Part shown: positions 5,906 to 9,855 of the stretch, piece after piece
Numbering within the stretch: position 1 is the first letter of the stretch
Layout of the letters: every line of letters begins with the position of its first letter
Source of the DNA: DUSC01 sp964371125
GTDB taxonomy: Bacteria; Pseudomonadota; Alphaproteobacteria; Rhizobiales; Rhizobiaceae
Length of the DNA stretch: 9,855 bases
Reading direction: 5' to 3'
Assembly: GCA_964371125.1 (NCBI GenBank)
Contig: CAYJMY010000181.1
Span: forward strand, 1-9,855
Translations under genes and position numbers: made by a program
Notes under the pieces: generated by a model
Database searches by the model: none
Seen by the model: the letters and a program-made list of their open reading frames with translations, nothing else
Told to the model about the DNA's origin: nothing

Positions 5906-7945
5906 CTACCAGAGGTCGTCGGGATCCTCGTCGGGCCCGACCTCGATGGAGCGGTAGATCGGCCGGTCCTCGCCGAGCGACCGGTCCGCCTCGCTTTCCC
6001 AGGGCGTGGCGTGGTTATCGATGCGCATCTGGAAGACGAAGTAGGTCGGCGAGCAGAAGCCGACGCCCTTCACCTTGCCGACGTTCGGCGTGTCGGGCGG
6101 AAACGCCTGGCAGATGTAGTCGTCGCGGCAGAAGCGGTCGGCCGAGCAGGCGGCGCGGTTGCCGCGCTGCACGGCGCCGGCGAGACACTGGTCGAAATTG
6201 CCCGTCGACACGCAGAGGTCGAACTTCTTGCCGCCGGTCAGCCCGCAGATCTCGCGCGGCGTCTTCGCTCCGGGCTTGAAGGCGGCGAAGGCCCGGTCCT
6301 TGTCGTCGCACTGGCGGTAGGCCATGCCGCCGGGCACGCCGATGCGCGGCGGGCGGCAGGTGTAGTCGCGGTGCGAGGCCTTCGGCGCGAAAGCGGCGAA
6401 CTGGGCGAGGCTGTAGCGGTCGCCGAAGGGCATCGCCGTGGCGCTCGTCACCGGGCCGGAAAGGCAGGGATGGCCGGAGAACATGCCGGGGCCGTCCTGC
6501 GCAACGAGGCACTGGGCGAGGCGGACCGGCAGGCCCGGCGTCTCGGCCAGCGGCGTGCAGACCGTGCCGCCGTCGCAGGCCCAGCCGCCGTCGAGATGCG
6601 CCTGGTCGTCCGTGGCGATGCACGGCATCGCCGCTTCGGCCGCTTCGTATTCCGGCCCCGAGCCGTCGTCCGCCCACGCCGCCGGCGGGGCGAAGGAGAG
6701 CGGGCGGAATCGGTTGGGCTCGCGATCCTCGGCGATGGCGCGCACGTAAGCCGCGCGGCGCGGCAGCTCGGCATGGAGGTGCGGCGAGATGCCGACTTCG
6801 ACCCGGTTCAGCGGCGAGGTCAGGTCGTCGTCGAGGCCGATGAAGTGGAACCCCGCCGTACCGCCCGACTGATGGCAACCCTGGCAGGTGCCGTTGTCCA
6901 GCCGCGCCAGCAGGCCCTCCGGCGTTTTCGCCACTGTCGTGGCCGACAGGTCCGCGCCCGCGAATGCGGCGGCCGGGAACAGGGCGGAAAAGGGATGGTT
7001 GACCGGGCGTGCGGCGCCGAAGGTCGACCAGGACACGACCTTGCGGGCGAGAAACCGCTCGGGGACCATGTAGACGCCCGCATCGATGCCGGCCACGTTC
7101 TGTCGCATGTAATCTGCCAGTTCGGCGGCGAGCGCGGCGTCGCCGGCGAGCCTTTCCGCGTCGGGCGTGTTCTCCAGCGGCAGCTCGCTCACCGTGTCGC
7201 CGTCGATGCCGAAGATGCGCATCAGGTAGACGGCCTGGCCCCCGAACTCCGGCTCCTGGCCGGAGGGGAAGCGAACCATCTGGGCGTTCAGCTCGAGCTG
7301 GCGGAACTCCAGCTCGGACGGGTCGAGCGTTCCGCCGGCGAGCCAGCCGGCGTCGACCGTGTCGTCGATCTGCGGCACCCAGCGGCGGGCGACGCCGGTG
7401 CAGCCGCCGTCGGCGTCGGGGAGAACGTCGTAGACGGCGTTGAAGTTGAACGGCATGCGCGAGGACAGGACCTTGCCCTTGCCGTTCTTGCGGAATGCGT
7501 AGGCCAGCCGGTAGATCAGCCGCACCTCGCCGCAGCCGCCCTCCCCGCGCAGATCGTGGAAGTCGCGGCGGTCGAGGCGGTTGACGACGCCGACGAGGCG
7601 CAGGCGCGCCTCAGCCGCCGATAGCCAGCGCATGTCCATGATGCGGCCGGTTTCGGCCGTCGTGAACTCGTCGAGGCTGCGGCCGCCCTTGGTGATCTGC
7701 GTGCGCAGTTCGGCGAGGTCGGCTGCGATTGTCTCGACGATGGCGCGGTAGGCGGGAGACGACGCGCTCAGCCCCGCGAGATTGCCGTCGCCTTCGACGC
7801 CGAACAGGCCGGCGAAGCCGTAGCCCTTGTCGTCGAGCGCGGCGAGCACAGCCGGGTCATCGACATAAAGAACCGGCTCTTCGGCGCGCGCCGGTGCCGT
7901 CGCGAGTTGAAGCGCGACGCTGAGCGCCAGCAGCCAGGCCTTCAT
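5906..7945 (-). CDS. Exported cysteine-rich protein with a CXXCH motif, function unknown
   Basis: A 679-residue protein I cannot assign. Residues 1-21 form a standard Sec signal peptide (MKAW..., hydrophobic core, cleavage likely after ARA), so it acts in the periplasm or outside. A single CXXCH, C354-Q-G-C-H358 followed by GGTAGFHFIG, is the covalent heme-c attachment pattern, and the flanking region could be a small cytochrome-like segment. Two cysteines (C138, C182) lie before it. The last 240 residues contain 14 cysteines (C442 to C631), an even number suited to disulfides, with clusters at 442-494 and 567-631. The segment VNRLDRRDFHDLRG...CGEVRLIYR (121-146) with a later C-x-x-C-H recalls large exported proteins of unknown function in other proteobacteria; that is from memory only. 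ATG 7945 overlaps the stop of the upstream nnr gene as ATGA, so translation is probably coupled. Start and length are otherwise unambiguous. Confidence 0.8.
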   Translation of the reverse strand: MKAWLLALSVALQLATAPARAEEPVLYVDDPAVLAALDDKGYGFAGLFGVEGDGNLAGLSASSPAYRAIVETIAADLAELRTQITKGGRSLDEFTTAETGRIMDMRWLSAAEARLRLVGVVNRLDRRDFHDLRGEGGCGEVRLIYRLAYAFRKNGKGKVLSSRMPFNFNAVYDVLPDADGGCTGVARRWVPQIDDTVDAGWLAGGTLDPSELEFRQLELNAQMVRFPSGQEPEFGGQAVYLMRIFGIDGDTVSELPLENTPDAERLAGDAALAAELADYMRQNVAGIDAGVYMVPERFLARKVVSWSTFGAARPVNHPFSALFPAAAFAGADLSATTVAKTPEGLLARLDNGTCQGCHQSGGTAGFHFIGLDDDLTSPLNRVEVGISPHLHAELPRRAAYVRAIAEDREPNRFRPLSFAPPAAWADDGSGPEYEAAEAAMPCIATDDQAHLDGGWACDGGTVCTPLAETPGLPVRLAQCLVAQDGPGMFSGHPCLSGPVTSATAMPFGDRYSLAQFAAFAPKASHRDYTCRPPRIGVPGGMAYRQCDDKDRAFAAFKPGAKTPREICGLTGGKKFDLCVSTGNFDQCLAGAVQRGNRAACSADRFCRDDYICQAFPPDTPNVGKVKGVGFCSPTYFVFQMRIDNHATPWESEADRSLGEDRPIYRSIEVGPDEDPDDLW

Positions 7946-9474
7946 CGTTCGCCCACCGCCGGATCACCGGCCGGCGCCGGGAAGAACCTGCGGAGGACAG
8001 GCGGTAGCGCCAGCGGCAGGTCTTCCGCGATCAGGCCCGGCCCGAACACGCGGGCGGCCTCGGCATGCATCCAGACGGCGGCGCAGGCTGCCTCGAAACC
8101 CGGCATGCCCTGCGCCATCAGGCCGCCGGCGATGCCGCCGAGCACGTCGCCGGAACCCGCTGTGGCGAGAAGTGGCGTGCCGTTGGCGTTGATCGCAGCG
8201 CGACCGTCGGCCGCCGCGATCACCGTGTCGGCGCCCTTGAGGATCACGGTCGCGCCCGAGCGCGCCGCGGCAAGCCGCGCGCGTTCGAGCTTCGACGGCT
8301 GGTGTTCGGCCGTCAGGTCGGGAAAGAGCCGGGCGAACTCGCCATCGTGCGGGGTGAGGACGACCTTTCCGGGGCACGCGCCGACCGCGGCGAAAAAGGC
8401 TTGCGCATGCGCGCCGGCGAGCGCGGTGATGGCGCTCGCGTCGACGACGAGCGCGCAACCCGTTCCGACCAGCCGTTCGACGAGCGTCACCAGCAGCGCC
8501 GCCGTCGCGGCGTCCGGCATCAGGCCCGGCCCGTACACCAGAGCGCTCGGCCGCCGCTCGGCCAGGAACACCTCGACGTCGGCAAATCCGTCGGTCCGGC
8601 GCAGCATGATGGACGTCAGGTGCACGGCGTTGACGGCAAGCGCGCCGCCCGGCGAGAGCACGGTGACGGCGCCGGCGCCCGCCCGCGCTGCCCCCATCGC
8701 GGCAAGCCTGGCGGCGCCGGTCGCAGCGGCCGAGCCGGAGAAGACGCCGACATGGCCGCGCCGGTACTTGTGCGTGTCGGCCGCGGGTCGCGGCAGGGAT
8801 AGGCGCCACCGCGACGGCCCGTTCTCGAACGCAGCCGGGGCCAACTCGCCGACGATCGCGTCGGCGATACCGATATCGGCGACGATCACTTCTCCACACA
8901 TTTCGCGGCCGGGATAGAGAAGGTGTCCCGGCTTCTTGCGCACGAAGGTGACCGTTTGGGCGGCGCGGAACGCAGCGCCGAGCACGGCGCCGGTCAGGCC
9001 GGACACGCCCGACGGCAGGTCTACTGCCACCACGGGAACGCCCGCTTCGTTGCAGTGAGCGATCACGGCGGCATCGGCACCCTCCACTGGCTTGGAGAGC
9101 CCTGCCCCATAAAGCGCGTCGACGACGACGGAATCGTTCGACGGCCGGAAGTCGGCGAGCGGCCATGGCGCGACCGGACAGGCCGCGGCAGCCTTCTCCG
9201 CGTCGCTTCCCGGCCGCGGCTCTGTACTCGCCCACACGGCGACGTCCAGCCCTCTCTCCGCCAGTTCGGCAGCGACCACATAGCCGTCCCCACCATTATT
9301 CCCGGGGCCGCACAGCACGTCGAAGCGCGCAGCGCCCGGATGCCGCGCCAGCACGACACCGGCCACCGCGGTTCCGGCGTTCCGCATCAGACGCGGACCG
9401 TCGAACGGACCGCGCGCAATCGCGTTGCTGTCGGCCTCGGCCATTTGTGCTGGCGTCAGGATGTCGTCGGGCAA
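7942..9474 (-). CDS. nnr: Bifunctional NAD(P)HX epimerase / ADP-dependent NAD(P)HX dehydratase
   Basis: Repairs hydrated NADH and NADPH: the N-terminal YjeF_N domain interconverts the R and S epimers, and the C-terminal ribokinase-like domain dehydrates the S form using ADP. The 510-residue fusion is the usual bacterial layout. Epimerase marks: LTPAQMAEAD at 6-15, GPGNNGGDGYV at 56-66, D119 in VDALYGAGL, and VAVDLPSGV at 149-157. Dehydratase marks: THKYRRGHVGV at 234-244, the LTPHDGEFARLFP segment at 373-385, and the anion-hole/catalytic AGSGDVLGG near 439-447 with D443. The start codon is TTG (9474), behind GGAGAG; the next ATG is residue 11 and would delete the conserved LTPAQ segment, so TTG is preferred. 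The stop overlaps the start of the exported CXXCH protein. It diverges from glnB across 310 bases. All key residues are present. Confidence 0.95.
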   Translation of the reverse strand: MPDDILTPAQMAEADSNAIARGPFDGPRLMRNAGTAVAGVVLARHPGAARFDVLCGPGNNGGDGYVVAAELAERGLDVAVWASTEPRPGSDAEKAAAACPVAPWPLADFRPSNDSVVVDALYGAGLSKPVEGADAAVIAHCNEAGVPVVAVDLPSGVSGLTGAVLGAAFRAAQTVTFVRKKPGHLLYPGREMCGEVIVADIGIADAIVGELAPAAFENGPSRWRLSLPRPAADTHKYRRGHVGVFSGSAAATGAARLAAMGAARAGAGAVTVLSPGGALAVNAVHLTSIMLRRTDGFADVEVFLAERRPSALVYGPGLMPDAATAALLVTLVERLVGTGCALVVDASAITALAGAHAQAFFAAVGACPGKVVLTPHDGEFARLFPDLTAEHQPSKLERARLAAARSGATVILKGADTVIAAADGRAAINANGTPLLATAGSGDVLGGIAGGLMAQGMPGFEAACAAVWMHAEAARVFGPGLIAEDLPLALPPVLRRFFPAPAGDPAVGER

Positions 9475-9620
9475 TGCGCTCTCCGCCGGTGGTCCGCTGC
9501 AGACTAGCCTCGCCGGCAGCTCTCACGCAAACGCGCAAAGATGCTCATTTTTTCGGCACAATGCCTAGCGTTTGAACGCACCGCTTCGTCACTCTATGCT
9601 GGCGCGCTCTGTCGGGCCAT

Positions 9621-9669
9621 CATGGCGCTTGAGCCAATGGCTAGAAACAGCGTCCGGCGAAGCGCCATG
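9621..9669. repeat. 10-bp perfect inverted repeat upstream of glnB, possible activator site
   Basis: CATGGCGCTT (9621-9630) and AAGCGCCATG (9660-9669) are perfect inverted copies separated by 29 bases. Between them sits a smaller palindrome, AGCCA-A-TGGCT, at 9632-9642. The right arm extends into AGCGCCATGGAGGTGGT (9661-9677), which matches 9 of the 14 defined positions of the NtrC consensus TGCACCA-N3-TGGTGCA. The position, about 40-90 bases upstream of the sigma-54-like promoter, suits an enhancer-binding activator, but the match is imperfect. Confidence 0.45.
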
Positions 9670-9708
9670 GAGGTGGTTCGCGTCCATTTCGCCGCAGGTC
9701 GGCATGAC

Positions 9709-9724
9709 TGGCATGCTTCGTGCT
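9709..9724 (+). promoter_or_regulatory. Sigma-54 (RpoN) type promoter of glnB
   Basis: TGGCATG-CTTC-GTGCT matches the -24/-12 consensus TGGCAYG-N4-TTGCW at all but one defined position. The invariant GG (9710-9711) and GC (9722-9723) are exactly 10 bases apart. Transcription would start near 9735, about 50 bases before the glnB ATG. glnB genes of rhizobia are known to be expressed from sigma-54 promoters activated by NtrC under nitrogen limitation, which supports the call. Confidence 0.7.
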
Positions 9725-9784
9725 TGCTTGCGGCGTAAGCGGGGATCGACAACCCGTTCCCACACCAGCGGAGGCCCGTCCGGC

Positions 9785-9855
9785 ATGAAGAAAATCGAAG
9801 CGATCATCAAACCCTTCAAACTCGACGAGGTGAAGGAAGCGCTCCAGGAAGTCGG
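9785..9855 (+). CDS. glnB: Nitrogen regulatory protein P-II (GlnB), 5' part only
   Basis: The first 23 complete codons are present; the window ends inside the gene. The start MKKIEAIIKPFKLDEVKEAL is the highly conserved P-II N-terminus, and the IEAIIKPFKLDEVKEAL form fits GlnB rather than the GlnK paralogue of rhizobia, where the start is usually different. P-II is a trimeric cytoplasmic sensor that binds ATP/ADP and 2-oxoglutarate and is uridylylated by GlnD at a tyrosine in its T-loop, which lies beyond the window. It controls NtrB/NtrC and glutamine synthetase adenylylation. A GGAGG at 9770-9774 lies 10 bases before ATG 9785. In rhizobia glnB is commonly followed by glnA; that gene would lie just outside the window. 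Confidence 0.93.
   Translation, partial: MKKIEAIIKPFKLDEVKEALQEV

Larger units (their letters stand above)
9475..9784. other. Divergent intergenic region between nnr and glnB
   Basis: A 310-base gap with promoters expected in both directions. On the glnB side it holds a sigma-54-like promoter and two inverted repeats, listed separately. A T-rich stretch at about 9542-9556 is the most AT-rich part and may carry the nnr promoter, but I cannot assign -35 and -10 boxes. A 65-codon open frame at 9541-9738 has no family features and overlaps the regulatory signals, so I do not count it as a gene. Confidence 0.6.

Noticed and set aside
6011..7624. Plus-strand open frame of 537 codons across the exported cysteine-rich protein
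   Set aside because: Composition is a typical antisense shadow (Ala/Arg/Val/Gly-rich, no motif), while the minus-strand frame has a signal peptide, CXXCH and a coupled start.
7907..8917. Plus-strand open frames opposite nnr
   Set aside because: They oppose a gene with all conserved Nnr motifs and have no family features of their own.
9541..9738. 65-codon plus-strand open frame between nnr and glnB
   Set aside because: No family features, no good ribosome binding site, and it covers the sigma-54 promoter and inverted repeats.

Overview
This window looks like chromosomal DNA from a high-GC alphaproteobacterium, most likely a member of the Rhizobiales (Mesorhizobium or a relative). The basis is the high GC of most genes (67% in one 60-base line I counted in the protease gene), codon choice, and a Nnr-type NAD(P)HX repair gene lying divergently upstream of a glnB-type P-II gene that has a sigma-54-like promoter. 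Species assignment is inference only; no rRNA or tRNA was found.

Left part (1-1405): a lower-GC stretch carries one gene whose C-terminal half has the DUF4263 / PD-(D/E)XK signature of the single-protein anti-phage defence nuclease Shedu (SduA). Its composition differs from everything to its right, which suggests horizontal acquisition. It converges on a minus-strand exported L,D-transpeptidase gene (1476-2267).

Middle left (2268-4451): a plus-strand subtilisin-family (S8) protease without a signal peptide. Its natural reading frame starts at 2536 behind a good ribosome binding site, but an in-frame TAA at 2701-2703 falls inside the N-terminal propeptide-like region. The catalytic part (from GTG 2776, with its own Shine-Dalgarno-like sequence) is fully open and keeps all four active-site residues. 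Downstream is an 81-residue protein that reads like a free-standing inhibitor-I9/propeptide fold, a plausible partner of the protease. A compound inverted repeat and a perfect 19-bp tandem repeat follow. This protease plus I9-like pair beside a Shedu gene is the most interesting part of the window.

Middle right (4452-5895): an ordinary two-gene plus-strand operon, a glutathione S-transferase-like protein and a DUF72 (YecE-type) protein, 13 bases apart.

Right part (5906-9474): a minus-strand operon of bifunctional NAD(P)HX epimerase/dehydratase (Nnr, TTG start) followed, with an ATGA overlap, by a 679-residue exported cysteine-rich protein with one CXXCH motif and no function I can assign. 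Divergently, 9475-9784 holds a sigma-54-like promoter and inverted repeats in front of glnB (from 9785), which is cut by the window end.
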